Shown: in pieces, positions 8,265-16,770 of the stretch | Layout: each line of letters starts with the position of its first letter | How positions within the stretch are numbered: position 1 is the first letter of the stretch | Origin: Dickeya zeae NCPPB 2538 | GTDB lineage: Bacteria > Pseudomonadota > Gammaproteobacteria > Enterobacterales > Enterobacteriaceae | Assembly: GCF_000406165.1 (NCBI RefSeq) | Contig: NZ_CM001977.1 | Span: 2,530,815-2,594,814 of the forward strand | Direction: 5' to 3' | Length of the DNA stretch: 64,000 bases | The notes under the pieces: model-generated | Seen by the model: the letters and a program-made list of their open reading frames with translations, nothing else | What the model was told of the DNA's origin: nothing | Databases searched by the model: none | Made by a program: the position numbers and the translations under genes

Positions 8265-9179
8265 ATGGTCACACTGCGTCAGATCCGCTACTTCATCGCC
8301 ACCGCCGAGATGGGCCAAATCTCACAGGCGGCGATTCATCTCAACATTTCGCAGTCGGCGGTTACGACCGCTATTCAGGAGCTGGAACACCTGCTGGGGA
8401 AACCGCTGTTCCTACGCTCGGTACACGGTATGACGCTGACGGAAAACGGCAGTTACTTCCTTAATCACGCTTATGCGGTGCTGCGCAGTGTGAACGACGC
8501 CATGAACATTCCGTTAACTGACAACCGGATCAGCGGCTCACTGAATATCGCCGCCAGCTACACGGTCATGGGCTACTTCCTGCCTTTTCACCTGCAACGG
8601 CTGTCTGACGGTTTTCCACACGTCACCTTGCATCTCAACGAACGTGAGCGGCAGGATATCGAATTGGGGTTACTGGACCGCTCGTTGGATCTGTCGTTAG
8701 TGCTGACGGCTAACCTCACGCATCCGGAAATTACCTCAGAAACCCTGTTTAATTCCGAGCGACGTTTATGGCTGCCCAGTCGGCATCCTTTGTGTGATAA
8801 AGCGGAAGTGAGCCTGGCGGATGTTGCTGACGAGCCTTTTATCATGCTGACCGTCGATGAGGCGGACCACAGCGCGATGCGCTACTGGGAATCCAGCGGA
8901 CACCGCCCGAAGGTGATGTTACGCACCAGCTCGGTGGAAGCGGTGCGCAGCATGGTGGCGAATGGGTTAGGTGTAGCGATACTGTCTGATCTGGTGTACC
9001 GCCCCTGGTCGCTTGAGGGGCGGCGTATCGAAACCCGTTCACTAAAAGACAAGGTTCACCCGATGAGCGTCGGGCTGGCCTGGTACCGTGACGCCGAGTT
9101 TACCCCGGCCATGCAGGCGGTTCGGGAATATTTCCGTAATCTGTTCCTGACACCGCAGTTGGCCTTTTCACGCCGTTAA
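8265..9179 (+). CDS. LysR family regulator, probable controller of the pxp operon
   Basis: The 304-residue protein has an N-terminal winged helix-turn-helix (residues 1-60, with ISQAAIHLNISQSAVTTAIQ and LGKPLFLR) and a C-terminal substrate-binding domain. AAGGA lies upstream of the ATG. It is transcribed divergently from pxpA across a 127-base region with a T-N11-A palindrome, so it probably senses a substrate or product of that operon. The stop codon shares bases with the stop of the convergent transporter gene. Confidence 0.88.
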   Translation: MVTLRQIRYFIATAEMGQISQAAIHLNISQSAVTTAIQELEHLLGKPLFLRSVHGMTLTENGSYFLNHAYAVLRSVNDAMNIPLTDNRISGSLNIAASYTVMGYFLPFHLQRLSDGFPHVTLHLNERERQDIELGLLDRSLDLSLVLTANLTHPEITSETLFNSERRLWLPSRHPLCDKAEVSLADVADEPFIMLTVDEADHSAMRYWESSGHRPKVMLRTSSVEAVRSMVANGLGVAILSDLVYRPWSLEGRRIETRSLKDKVHPMSVGLAWYRDAEFTPAMQAVREYFRNLFLTPQLAFSRR

Positions 9180-10357
9180 GCTGATGCCGGAACCGGATGA
9201 CGTGGGCCAAAACGCAGTGCCATCAAGATCAAGACGACAACACCCGCCGCCATGATAAGCCAGGCTTGATTCAGCCCACTGGTGTGTTGCCGGATAAATC
9301 CTGCCAGCAGCGGCATCAGACTGGCTATCAGATAACCACCACCTTGCACAAACCCCATCAGCGCCCCGGCCTGACGCGGATCGTCCACCTGATCCAGCGC
9401 GATAATCAGCGACAGTGGAAACAACGCACCGATCCCCAACCCCAGCGCCACCATAATCGGCAACACCAGCGTCAGCGGTGCCAGTATCAGGCCCGCCATG
9501 CCCAACAGCAGTAACAGCAACACCGGCAACAACAGATAGCGCCGGTCAGGAACATGGTTGATAAGCCACGACACCAGCAACCCGGCCACCACTTCCGTCA
9601 GCGTCAGCCCGCCCAGTAGCAGCCCACTGTGGGCAGAACTCCAGCCAAGCTGGGTGTAGTAAGGTGGCAACCAGGCCAGCACCAGCGTGTAGGCGGCCGT
9701 GCCGATACCAAAAAAGATCATCAACGCCCACGCCCGGCTACGCGACAATGTGGTAGCCGCCTTCGTGTGCGGTGCGTTATTCGGCATCGGATTGAGCGAC
9801 ACCGTGATCATCCAGGCCATGGCAGCCAGCGTTGCCAAACCGCCCCAGATTGCCAGCGCACCATCCCAATCCATCACATCGGCCAGCGGAGAGACACTGG
9901 CAGCCGCCAGCGCAGCCCCCGCCATAATCGCCGTGGTGTACAACCCCATCAGGCGACTGCTTTGTTGGCTAAAGCTACGGCGCAGGAACGACGGCATCAA
10001 TGCCTGAATCAACGCAATACCGATACCGGCTAACGCCGCGGTCAGCAGTAACCCGGCCGTACCGGTTAACCAACAACGCAGCAGGCTGGCAACCGCAATG
10101 CCGACAATGCCGATCCCGATCCCACGGTATTCACCCACCCTGGCCTGCAACCACCCACCATATAAGGCACAAATCCCCATCGCGAACACCGGCAGCGTTG
10201 TCAGCAGGCCCGCCTGCGTATCCCCCATGCCAGTATCCGCCTGAATACGCGATAGCAGCGGCCCAATACCGGCCAGCACCGGACGGAGGTTAAGTCCCAG
10301 TAACATGACGGTAATAACGACAAAAAATAGTGATCTGGCACGAATTGCGTGTGACAT
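9176..10357 (-). CDS. MFS transporter, CynX/NimT type
   Basis: The 393-residue product has 12 hydrophobic segments and the LGLNLRPVLAGIGPLL start typical of the CynX/NimT (YeaN) branch of the major facilitator superfamily. Members export or import small organic anions or nitroimidazoles; the substrate here is unknown. GGGAG lies four bases before the start. It is divergent from a MarR-type regulator 96 bases away, a common arrangement for drug exporters repressed by MarR proteins. Confidence 0.85.
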   Translation of the reverse strand: MSHAIRARSLFFVVITVMLLGLNLRPVLAGIGPLLSRIQADTGMGDTQAGLLTTLPVFAMGICALYGGWLQARVGEYRGIGIGIVGIAVASLLRCWLTGTAGLLLTAALAGIGIALIQALMPSFLRRSFSQQSSRLMGLYTTAIMAGAALAAASVSPLADVMDWDGALAIWGGLATLAAMAWMITVSLNPMPNNAPHTKAATTLSRSRAWALMIFFGIGTAAYTLVLAWLPPYYTQLGWSSAHSGLLLGGLTLTEVVAGLLVSWLINHVPDRRYLLLPVLLLLLLGMAGLILAPLTLVLPIMVALGLGIGALFPLSLIIALDQVDDPRQAGALMGFVQGGGYLIASLMPLLAGFIRQHTSGLNQAWLIMAAGVVVLILMALRFGPRHPVPASA

Positions 10358-10426
10358 AGCGCTCCCTGTGGCTCCTGATACTTGAGCAATGATACATTTT
10401 ACCCATAGAATATCTTCACAAAAAGA

Positions 10427-10442
10427 ATCTTAACGTCAAGAT
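10427..10442. promoter_or_regulatory. Candidate MarR operator
   Basis: ATCTT and AAGAT flank a six-base centre (AACGTC) 11 bases upstream of the MarR start codon. A further ATCTT occurs at 10412-10416. The location in the divergent promoter region fits autorepression plus control of the transporter. Confidence 0.45.
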
Positions 10443-10453
10443 AAATTACACGC

Positions 10454-10948
10454 ATGACTGATCGAGCAGATAACGCATATGAGCAATGGCAGCGGGAAAG
10501 ACCGGATATAGATCCGTTCCCGATGCAACTGGTGGGAAGGCTGTTTGAAGCCTCGTTGCGGCTGGAACGAGATCATCTTAACCCGCTGTTTGCACAGTTC
10601 GGCCTGCGTCCCGGTGAATTTGATGTACTGGCCACATTGCGACGTAGTGGCGCACCTTATGCCCTGACCCCCACGCAACTGTACGAAGCGCTGATGATGT
10701 CATCAGGCGGTATGACCAACCGTATCGACCGGCTGGAGCAGGCACAATGGGTCGTGCGTCAAAGTAACCCGCAAGACCGACGCGGCACCCTGGTGAGGTT
10801 GACAGAAAAAGGACGGGAACAGGTCGAAGCAGTGCTGACGCAGCATATTGATAACGAACGGCAACTACTGGCATCACTGGATGCAGAAGAACAGCAACAG
10901 CTGAATGTGTTGCTCAAGAAATTACTGGCCGGTTTGCCACAGCAATAA
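10454..10948 (+). CDS. MarR family regulator
   Basis: The 164-residue protein has the winged-helix MarR fold. The recognition helix is in LTPTQLYEALMMSSGGMTNRI (about residues 70-90) and the wing in QSNPQDRRGTLVRLTEKG, the DxRxxxxxLT signature. It is divergent from the MFS gene and probably represses both. The ribosome-binding site is weak. A strong bidirectional terminator separates it from ompX. Confidence 0.88.
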   Translation: MTDRADNAYEQWQRERPDIDPFPMQLVGRLFEASLRLERDHLNPLFAQFGLRPGEFDVLATLRRSGAPYALTPTQLYEALMMSSGGMTNRIDRLEQAQWVVRQSNPQDRRGTLVRLTEKGREQVEAVLTQHIDNERQLLASLDAEEQQQLNVLLKKLLAGLPQQ

Positions 10949-10975
10949 AAAATCCGCCCGTTTGGGCGGATTTTT
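10946..10975. terminator. Bidirectional terminator between the MarR gene and ompX
   Basis: ATCCGCCC and GGGCGGAT form a perfect stem with a four-base loop. An A-run stands before it and a T-run after it, so it can stop transcription from both sides. Confidence 0.92.
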
Positions 10976-11017
10976 AAGCGTACGGTGGTTACACCGCACC
11001 TGTCGCACTGGGTGCGA

Positions 11018-11533
11018 TTAGAAACGGTAGCCTACGCCAACGTTCCAACTGCCCACGTCAACGCTGCGGATGCGGCTCTGTTCGTAGCCAACATCAAAGG
11101 CAACGTTCTGAACCGGGTTGAACTGCAGGCCGGCACCATATACAAAACCAGCATCGCTGGTGCGGTTGTTGGAAGAACCGTCAGTGTTGTTAAAGGTGAA
11201 CTTGCCAGCGCTCACACCCACCAGACCGTAGATGCTTGCCCAGTCATTGAAGCGGAAAGACGGACCCGCGCTGAAACCGTAGTACTGGTTCTTGTTGTAG
11301 GTGGAGTCAATAGTCTGGCTGTCTTGCAGGTAAGTGAAAGAACCTACCACGCCCAGTTGGCTATTATCGAACTCGTAACGGTACTTCAGGTTGAAGCCTG
11401 GCAGTTTGTTCTGCACGCTCTGAGCGTCGCCCTGAGCATAACCCAGAGTAACAGTACTTTCACCAGCGACAGCAGAACCAGCGCTTACAGCCAAAACACA
11501 AGCTAAAGCGGAAAGACACGCGATTTTTTTCAT
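11018..11533 (-). CDS. ompX: Outer-membrane protein OmpX
   Basis: The 171-residue precursor starts with a Sec signal peptide (residues 1-23, MKKIACLSALACVLAVSAGSAVA) and continues as an eight-strand beta-barrel ending in the aromatic terminal VGYRF. Segments such as GFNLKYRYE, NKNQYYGFSAGP, NDWASIYGLVGV and YEQSRIRSVDVG are close to E. coli OmpX. It sits divergent from rhtA as in E. coli. GAGG lies six bases upstream of the start. In relatives the ribosome-binding region is a target of small RNAs; I did not test this here. Confidence 0.95.
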   Translation of the reverse strand: MKKIACLSALACVLAVSAGSAVAGESTVTLGYAQGDAQSVQNKLPGFNLKYRYEFDNSQLGVVGSFTYLQDSQTIDSTYNKNQYYGFSAGPSFRFNDWASIYGLVGVSAGKFTFNNTDGSSNNRTSDAGFVYGAGLQFNPVQNVAFDVGYEQSRIRSVDVGSWNVGVGYRF

Positions 11534-11906
11534 AATATGCCTCGAATTTATCTTACCAAAGAAGATTTAAGCGAGGTAAATATAACAAAAAATTAGGGCA
11601 CATGCTGCCTGGTTATTATTTTTCAATTAGGGTAAACATGTAACAATTTTTTTCAAAAACGAGTTAATTGACTGTTTTAAAACAAAAAACAAAGTTCAAT
11701 TTTGCATGAAAAAATAAATAACAGGCCGCGCTTTGATGCAGAGTTTTCTTAATTTTTTGATTAATTTTCAGGCTGATTTTATATCAAAAAAAAGATTTTC
11801 AAAGTGAGAGTAAATTAAGGTCAACAAGAGTAAACTAAGCGAGAATAATTTGTTCATTTATTGCCTGCTTTTTCCGTATTGCCCCACTGAATGTTAAGGC
11901 CCTGCA
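11534..11906. promoter_or_regulatory. AT-rich divergent region between ompX and rhtA
   Basis: About 370 bases very rich in A and T with no supportable gene. It must hold the ompX promoter on the minus strand and the rhtA promoter on the plus strand. Near rhtA the 13-base core AGAGTAAAYTAAG occurs twice (11807-11819 and 11827-11839, period 20). Confidence 0.7.
11807..11839. repeat. Two-copy direct repeat upstream of rhtA
   Basis: AGAGTAAATTAAG and AGAGTAAACTAAG are spaced 20 bases apart, 70-100 bases before the rhtA start. They could be a paired binding site on one face of the helix or a local duplication. Confidence 0.65.
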
Positions 11907-12788
11907 ATGACCTTGATTTCCGCATTAAAAAACTCTGTTCTGTTGCCGGTATTACTGCTAATCATCGCCATGCTGTCCATCCAGACGGGGTCCGCATTAG
12001 CCAAAACCGTCTTTCCACTGATCGGCGCATCCGGCATGACGGTGCTGCGTCTGGCGATAGGCTCGCTGATTTTACTGATAGCGTTCAGACCCTGGCGACT
12101 ACGCACAGCTTCCAACCGGTTGCCATTGTTGATTTATGGCATCACGCTGGGCGGCATGAACTATCTGTTTTATCTGGCGGTGCGCACCGTACCGCTGGGT
12201 ATTGCCGTAGCGTTGGAATTCACCGGGCCACTGGCGGTAGCAATACTGGCCTCACGCCGGGTGCTGGATTTCGTGTGGATAGCGCTAGCCGCCGCCGGGC
12301 TGTGGCTGCTGTTACCGCTCGGCCAGCACGTCAATAATGTCGATCTCACCGGTGCGGCTTTCGCCGTGGGCGCAGGGGCCTGCTGGGCAGGCTACATCCT
12401 GTTTGGCCAAAAAGCGGGTGCCAGCCACGGTGCCGGTACTGTCGCGATGGGTTCGCTTATCGCCGCGCTGGTATATTGCCCGATAGGGCTGCTGTTTTCC
12501 GATATCAGCAGCTTATTGTCGATGAAAATCTTACCCATCGGCATTGCCGTGGCGGTACTGTCTACCGCCTTACCCTACACATTGGAAATGATGGCGTTGA
12601 CCCGGCTGCCAACACGCACCTTCAGCACATTGATGAGTCTGGAGCCTGCGGTAGCAGCCTTATCCGGCATACTGTTTTTGAATGAGCACCTGACGCTCAC
12701 GCAGTGGCTGGCGCTGGCATTCATTATTATTGCGTCCCTGGGCACCACGCTCAGCGTAAAAACGCGTAGCGCCTCTGCCACATCCTAG
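11907..12788 (+). CDS. rhtA: Threonine/homoserine exporter RhtA
   Basis: The 293-residue product is a ten-helix EamA-type transporter with two repeated halves. It closely resembles E. coli RhtA, with shared segments GGMNYLFYLAVRTVPLGIAV, ALEFTGPLAVAI, LPLGQHV and ALTRLPTRTFSTLMSLEPA. It exports threonine, homoserine and other amino acids across the inner membrane. AAGG lies eight bases upstream of the ATG. It keeps the E. coli order ompX-rhtA-dps-glnH. Confidence 0.93.
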   Translation: MTLISALKNSVLLPVLLLIIAMLSIQTGSALAKTVFPLIGASGMTVLRLAIGSLILLIAFRPWRLRTASNRLPLLIYGITLGGMNYLFYLAVRTVPLGIAVALEFTGPLAVAILASRRVLDFVWIALAAAGLWLLLPLGQHVNNVDLTGAAFAVGAGACWAGYILFGQKAGASHGAGTVAMGSLIAALVYCPIGLLFSDISSLLSMKILPIGIAVAVLSTALPYTLEMMALTRLPTRTFSTLMSLEPAVAALSGILFLNEHLTLTQWLALAFIIIASLGTTLSVKTRSASATS

Positions 12789-13251
12789 AACATCAGCTGT
12801 CAGTATTGCCCTGCAATACTGACTCACCATTGCGGTGTCACTCTGGCTAAAAAATAATTTCCCACCGCTCATCCGGCTGGGAAATAGTGCGTTGGTTATC
12901 TTCACTGCCGTCGGTCGCGAGTGTCATTCTTCGCTGATGTGTTATTAGCCACCGCATTCAGAAAATCAGTGGATTATTCCCATAGCACTAAATGTGAAGT
13001 TAATCTTCTTGTTTTCGTTATCAGGCTGGCAACGTAAATCATTCGCCCTCCTTCTCCGATCTTCTTTCGCTTTTTTTAGCGCGTGATGTGAGCGATAAAT
13101 AACATGCCAACGGCGCGTTATTTCTCACTGACTGAAGCTATTCCTGTAATAGACCGAACTGAGCATCCCCGACTGATATCGACTGTTATAATTCTTTTCG
13201 TTGAAAGCCAGACTCATTATCAGCAACAGAAGAAATAAAGAGGATAACACT
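12789..13251. promoter_or_regulatory. Intergenic region between rhtA and dps
   Basis: About 460 bases without a supportable gene. It holds two hairpins without a T-run: 12799-12823 (GTCAGTATTG with CAATACTGAC) and 12857-12885 (ATTTCCCA with TGGGAAAT). The AAATAAC/GTTATTT inverted repeat at 13097-13123, the OxyR-like palindrome at 13138-13152 and the dps -10 box at 13187 follow. Confidence 0.65.
13138..13192 (+). promoter_or_regulatory. dps promoter with OxyR-like palindrome
   Basis: A perfect TATAAT -10 box lies at 13187-13192 without a good -35 box. CTAT-N7-ATAG at 13138-13152 equals the centre of the OxyR consensus; by my count 13 of 20 conserved positions of the full site match. It would sit about 50-60 bases upstream of the transcription start, a typical activator position. 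E. coli dps is known to be OxyR-activated. Confidence 0.5.
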
Positions 13252-13755
13252 ATGCGTACAGCCAAACTGGTAAAAGCAGCCTCTGCTGACCTTATTTTCA
13301 CCCGTAACGATCTGGACGATAACGTTAAAGCCTCGACCATCGCCCTGCTCAACCAGCTGGTCGTGGACTTTACCGATCTGTCGCTTATTACCAAACAGGC
13401 GCACTGGAATATGCGTGGCGCAAATTTCATTGCCGTACATGAAATGCTGGATACCTTCCGCACATCGCTGGTGACCCATCTGGATACTTTCGCCGAACGC
13501 GTAGTGCAATTGGGCGGCGTGGCAACCGGCACAGTGCAGGTCATCCATCAGAATACGGCGTTAGCCAGCTACCCACTGACGCTCCACAGCGTGCAAGACC
13601 ATCTGAAAGCATTGGCGGATCGCTATGCCATTGTTGCTAATGCGGTGCGTAAAGCCATCAGCCAGGCGCAGGACGAAGATACCGCCGACATGCTCACTGC
13701 GGCTTCCCGCGATCTGGATCAGTACCTGTGGTTCATCGAAGCTAACATCGAATAA
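13252..13755 (+). CDS. dps: DNA-binding ferritin-like protein Dps
   Basis: The 167-residue product has exactly the length of E. coli Dps and contains the ferroxidase motif around KQAHWNMRGANFIAVHEMLD with its His, His and Asp ligands. It binds and compacts DNA, oxidises ferrous iron with peroxide and stores it in a dodecamer. I start at the ATG at 13252, preceded by AGAGG; a longer frame from 13201 has no such site. The lysine-rich N-terminus (MRTAKLVKAAS) fits the DNA-binding tail. Confidence 0.95.
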   Translation: MRTAKLVKAASADLIFTRNDLDDNVKASTIALLNQLVVDFTDLSLITKQAHWNMRGANFIAVHEMLDTFRTSLVTHLDTFAERVVQLGGVATGTVQVIHQNTALASYPLTLHSVQDHLKALADRYAIVANAVRKAISQAQDEDTADMLTAASRDLDQYLWFIEANIE

Positions 13756-14256
13756 TTCATCAATCCCCACCGGCGGTTCTGCCGCCGGGTTTCCCCTACG
13801 ATTGTCAGCACGTCCCCTTCACCGTTGTTCTCTCTGCCCCATTTTTCACGATTCTGACACCATCACACATCGTGAAATAATATGCATTTTTTTTGCATCA
13901 CTACTCAAAATGCATGTATGGTAGCCAAAAAATGTACAAAAAATTAGCGCTTGTTAGCAATATTACCTTTTGAACGTAATCAACGGTTGTGTCCCCTGCA
14001 CAATTCAGTTATTCATAGCAGCGCGTTCCATAGGCGTTTCTGATGGAAGCACCATAATTATTAGCGGGTCTACCCGTCCTGTTTTGGCAACGACTCCCCC
14101 TGTTTTCTCCGCCGCACCGTCAACGGCAGCACGGCGGGCGACCCTAGCCGATGCCGTGCCATCAGCGTCATACCGACATGCCGGAGCAGGTGCAACACAC
14201 CTGTGAGGTGCGGTGAGACAGTGGAATATATAACCAACGAGAGGAAGGACGTTTTG
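13756..14256. promoter_or_regulatory. Intergenic region between dps and glnH
   Basis: About 500 bases. A terminator-like hairpin follows dps at 13770-13788. TATGCA-N6-TTGCAT at 13881-13898 resembles a sigma-54 promoter but lacks one of the two invariant G bases at -24. ACACC-N5-GGTGC at 14197-14211 resembles an NtrC half-site pair but lies too close to glnH for classical activation. A 78-codon frame at 13970 has no ribosome-binding site and no protein-like features. Confidence 0.45.
13770..13795 (+). terminator. Probable dps terminator
   Basis: CCGGCGG and CCGCCGG form a seven-base stem with a five-base loop 15 bases after the dps stop codon, followed by GTTTCCCC, a weak T-run. Confidence 0.6.
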
Positions 14257-15003
14257 ATGAAATCGTTATTTAAATCTTCACTGGCCGCATTAGCGCTGGC
14301 CTTCAGCCTGTCCGGTCAGGCCGCCGAGAAGCCGCTCATCGTAGCAACCGATACAGCATTCGTACCGTTTGAATTCAAGCAAGGCGACAAATATGTCGGT
14401 TTTGATATCGATCTGTGGGATGCCATCGCTAAACAGCTGAACCTGACCTATACCCTGAAACCGATGGATTTCAGCGGGATCATCCCGGCACTGCAAACCC
14501 GCAATGTGGATCTGGCGTTGGCTGGCATCACCATTACTGAAGAGCGCAAGCACGCAATCGATTTCTCAGACGGTTACTACAACAGCGGCCTGCTGGTGAT
14601 GGTGCGTGCCGACAATCAGGACATCAAAGGCGAGCAGGATCTGGCCGGTAAAGTCGTGGCAGTGAAGAGCGGCACCGGTTCTGTCGACTACGCGAAAGCC
14701 AACATCAAAACCAAAGAGCTGCGTCAGTTCCCGAACATCGACAACGCCTATCTGGAACTCGGCACTAACCGCGCCGATGCCGTGCTGCACGACACGCCGA
14801 ATATCCTTTACTTCATCAAAACCGCAGGCAATGGCAAGTTTAAAGCGGTAGGCGATTCCATCAAAGCACAGCAATACGGTGTGGCGTTCCCGAAAGGCAG
14901 CGACGACCTGCGCAACAAGGTGAACGCGGCGCTGAAAACCCTGCGTGACAACGGCACCTACGCCACTATCTACAAGAAATGGTTCGGTACTGACCCAAAA
15001 TAA
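14257..15003 (+). CDS. glnH: Glutamine ABC transporter, periplasmic binding protein
   Basis: The 248-residue precursor has the length of E. coli GlnH. Residues 1-23 are a Sec signal peptide ending GQAA before EKPLIVATDTAFVPFEF. The rest is a type 3 solute-binding domain with DIDLWDAIAKQL, a GIIPALQTRNVDLALAGITI stretch and a C-terminal YKKWFGTDPK. It captures glutamine in the periplasm for GlnPQ. GAGGAAGG precedes the ATG; a longer frame from 14203 lacks a start site. Hairpins in the 155-base gap to glnP probably lower downstream expression. Confidence 0.95.
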   Translation: MKSLFKSSLAALALAFSLSGQAAEKPLIVATDTAFVPFEFKQGDKYVGFDIDLWDAIAKQLNLTYTLKPMDFSGIIPALQTRNVDLALAGITITEERKHAIDFSDGYYNSGLLVMVRADNQDIKGEQDLAGKVVAVKSGTGSVDYAKANIKTKELRQFPNIDNAYLELGTNRADAVLHDTPNILYFIKTAGNGKFKAVGDSIKAQQYGVAFPKGSDDLRNKVNAALKTLRDNGTYATIYKKWFGTDPK

Positions 15004-15017
15004 GAAGCGGAAACACA

Positions 15018-15122
15018 ACACGCGTGCTGAGCAGGCGTGTTACCTGGTTAACGACATACCAGGTTGAGTAACGTATCCGCTTAATAGCATTGAGGGTGCC
15101 GTCGGCCAGACCGTTCGGCACC
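15018..15122 (+). terminator. Three hairpins between glnH and glnP (partial attenuation)
   Basis: ACACGC/GCGTGT (15018-15040), ACCTGG/CCAGGT (15042-15064) and GGTGCCG/CGGCACC (15095-15122) lie in series. Only the last is followed by a few T bases (TTGCTATT). Such hairpins commonly protect the upstream message and reduce read-through, which fits the need for more binding protein than permease. Confidence 0.6.
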
Positions 15123-15158
15123 TTGCTATTACAGAATGATTATTGCTGGAGAATGTTC

Positions 15159-15818
15159 ATGCAGTTTGACTGGAGTGCCATCTGGCCGTCCATCCCGCTT
15201 CTGCTGGAAGGGGCGAAAATGACCCTGCTGATTTCGGTGCTGGGTCTGCTGGGGGGGCTGATAATTGGCGTACTGGCAGGGTTTGCCCGTGTTTACGGCG
15301 GCTGGCTGTCCAACCGTATCGCGCTGGTATTTATCGAAATCATCCGCGGTACGCCGATTGTCGTACAGGTGATGTTTATCTATTTCGCGCTGCCGATGCT
15401 GCTCACCTCGATACGCATCGACCCGTTTAGCGCGGCTGTGGTCACCATTATGATCAACTCGGGCGCTTATATCGCGGAAATCACCCGTGGCTCGGTGTTG
15501 TCTATCCACAAAGGTTTTACTGAAGCGGGTCTGGCGCTGGGGTTATCCCGTCGTGACACCCTGCGTCATGTTATCGCGCCGCTGGCGTTGCGTCGCATGC
15601 TGCCACCACTGGGTAACCAATGGATCATCAGTATTAAAGACACCTCGTTATTTATCGTCATCGGCGTTGCAGAGCTGACCCGTCAGGGACAGGAAATCAT
15701 TGCCGGTAACTTCCGCGCACTGGAAATCTGGAGTGCAGTCGCCATCATCTATCTGGTGATAACGCTGGTGTTGAGTGCCGTTTTACGCTGGCTGGAAACA
15801 AGACTGAAAATTATATGA
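15159..15818 (+). CDS. glnP: Glutamine ABC transporter permease
   Basis: The 219-residue product equals E. coli GlnP in length and is very similar (MQFDWSAIWPSIPLLLEGAK, IEIIRGTPIVVQVMFIYFAL, PPLGNQWIISIKDTSLF). It has about five membrane helices and the EAGLALGLSR cytoplasmic loop that contacts the ATPase. I chose the ATG at 15159, preceded by TGGAGAA; another ATG at 15153 is less well spaced. Its stop overlaps glnQ by four bases. Confidence 0.95.
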   Translation: MQFDWSAIWPSIPLLLEGAKMTLLISVLGLLGGLIIGVLAGFARVYGGWLSNRIALVFIEIIRGTPIVVQVMFIYFALPMLLTSIRIDPFSAAVVTIMINSGAYIAEITRGSVLSIHKGFTEAGLALGLSRRDTLRHVIAPLALRRMLPPLGNQWIISIKDTSLFIVIGVAELTRQGQEIIAGNFRALEIWSAVAIIYLVITLVLSAVLRWLETRLKII

Positions 15819-16537
15819 TTGAATTTAAAAACGTATCGAAACACTACGGCCAGACGCAGGTGCTGCACGATATCAACCTGCAAATTAAACAGGGCGAAGT
15901 CGTCGTGATTATCGGGCCGTCAGGGTCTGGTAAATCCACCCTGCTGCGCTGTATCAACAAGCTCGAAGAGATTACCAGCGGCGAGCTGGTGGTGGATGGT
16001 CTGACCGTCAATAGCCCGAAAGTGGACGAACGACTGATTCGTCAGGAAGCGGGGATGGTGTTCCAGCAGTTCTATCTGTTTCCACACCTGACCGCGCTTG
16101 AAAACGTGGCCTTCGGCCCGATTCGGGTACGTGGCGCCAGCAAAGCCGACGCGGAGAAACTCGCTCGCGAGCTATTGGGTAAAGTCGGTCTGGCGGAACG
16201 TGCGCACCACTACCCTTCCGAGCTCTCTGGTGGTCAACAGCAGCGTGTGGCTATCGCCCGTGCATTGGCGGTTAAACCGAAACTGATGCTGTTTGATGAG
16301 CCCACCTCGGCGCTGGACCCAGAGCTGCGTCACGAAGTCCTGAACGTGATGAAGGATCTGGCTGAAGAAGGCATGACCATGGTGATCGTGACCCATGAAG
16401 TGGGATTCGCCCAGAAAGTCGCCTCCCGCCTGATCTTCATTGATAAAGGCCGTATCGCCGAAGATGGTCACCCGGATGAGTTGATTTCCAACCCTCCCAG
16501 CGATCGTCTGCGTGAGTTCCTGCAACACGTATCCTGA
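15815..16537 (+). CDS. glnQ: Glutamine ABC transporter ATPase
   Basis: The 240-residue product is a complete ABC ATPase: Walker A GPSGSGKST near residue 34, Q-loop MVFQQFYLFPHLTA, signature LSGGQQQRVAIARAL, Walker B LMLFDEPTSALDPE and the H-loop VTHEVGFAQ. It matches E. coli GlnQ in length and sequence. It starts inside the last codon of glnP (ATGA overlap) and powers glutamine import through GlnP. A strong hairpin follows the stop codon. Confidence 0.95.
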   Translation: MIEFKNVSKHYGQTQVLHDINLQIKQGEVVVIIGPSGSGKSTLLRCINKLEEITSGELVVDGLTVNSPKVDERLIRQEAGMVFQQFYLFPHLTALENVAFGPIRVRGASKADAEKLARELLGKVGLAERAHHYPSELSGGQQQRVAIARALAVKPKLMLFDEPTSALDPELRHEVLNVMKDLAEEGMTMVIVTHEVGFAQKVASRLIFIDKGRIAEDGHPDELISNPPSDRLREFLQHVS

Positions 16538-16545
16538 TAGTGCAG

Positions 16546-16574
16546 TGACGGCGGCCTTGACCAGGCTGCCGTCA
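16546..16574 (+). terminator. Hairpin ending the glnHPQ operon
   Basis: TGACGGC-G-GCCT pairs with AGGC-T-GCCGTCA around a five-base loop, an 11-pair stem with one mismatch, nine bases after the glnQ stop codon. No clear T-run follows. Confidence 0.6.
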
Positions 16575-16770
16575 GTACTGACTTCTGACCCCTTCTGACT
16601 GCCCTTCACTGTTGCTGCTATTATCACCACACGATGTCCGACTATTCCGAGATTGATGCTACCGGATTTGGCATTTTTTCCTGATTCCGATACGCTGCAC
16701 GAAACGTTTGTCACGCATTATTCATATCACTTTTAAATCAATACGTTATTCAGTTCACCAGGATGTACGC

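Noticed and set aside
13881..13898. Sigma-54 promoter for glnHPQ
   Set aside because: One of the two invariant G bases at -24 is missing and the site is about 360 bases from glnH, so I do not list it as a promoter.
13970..14206. 78-codon plus-strand frame between dps and glnH
   Set aside because: Low-complexity Ala/Thr product, no start signal; the region is regulatory in relatives.
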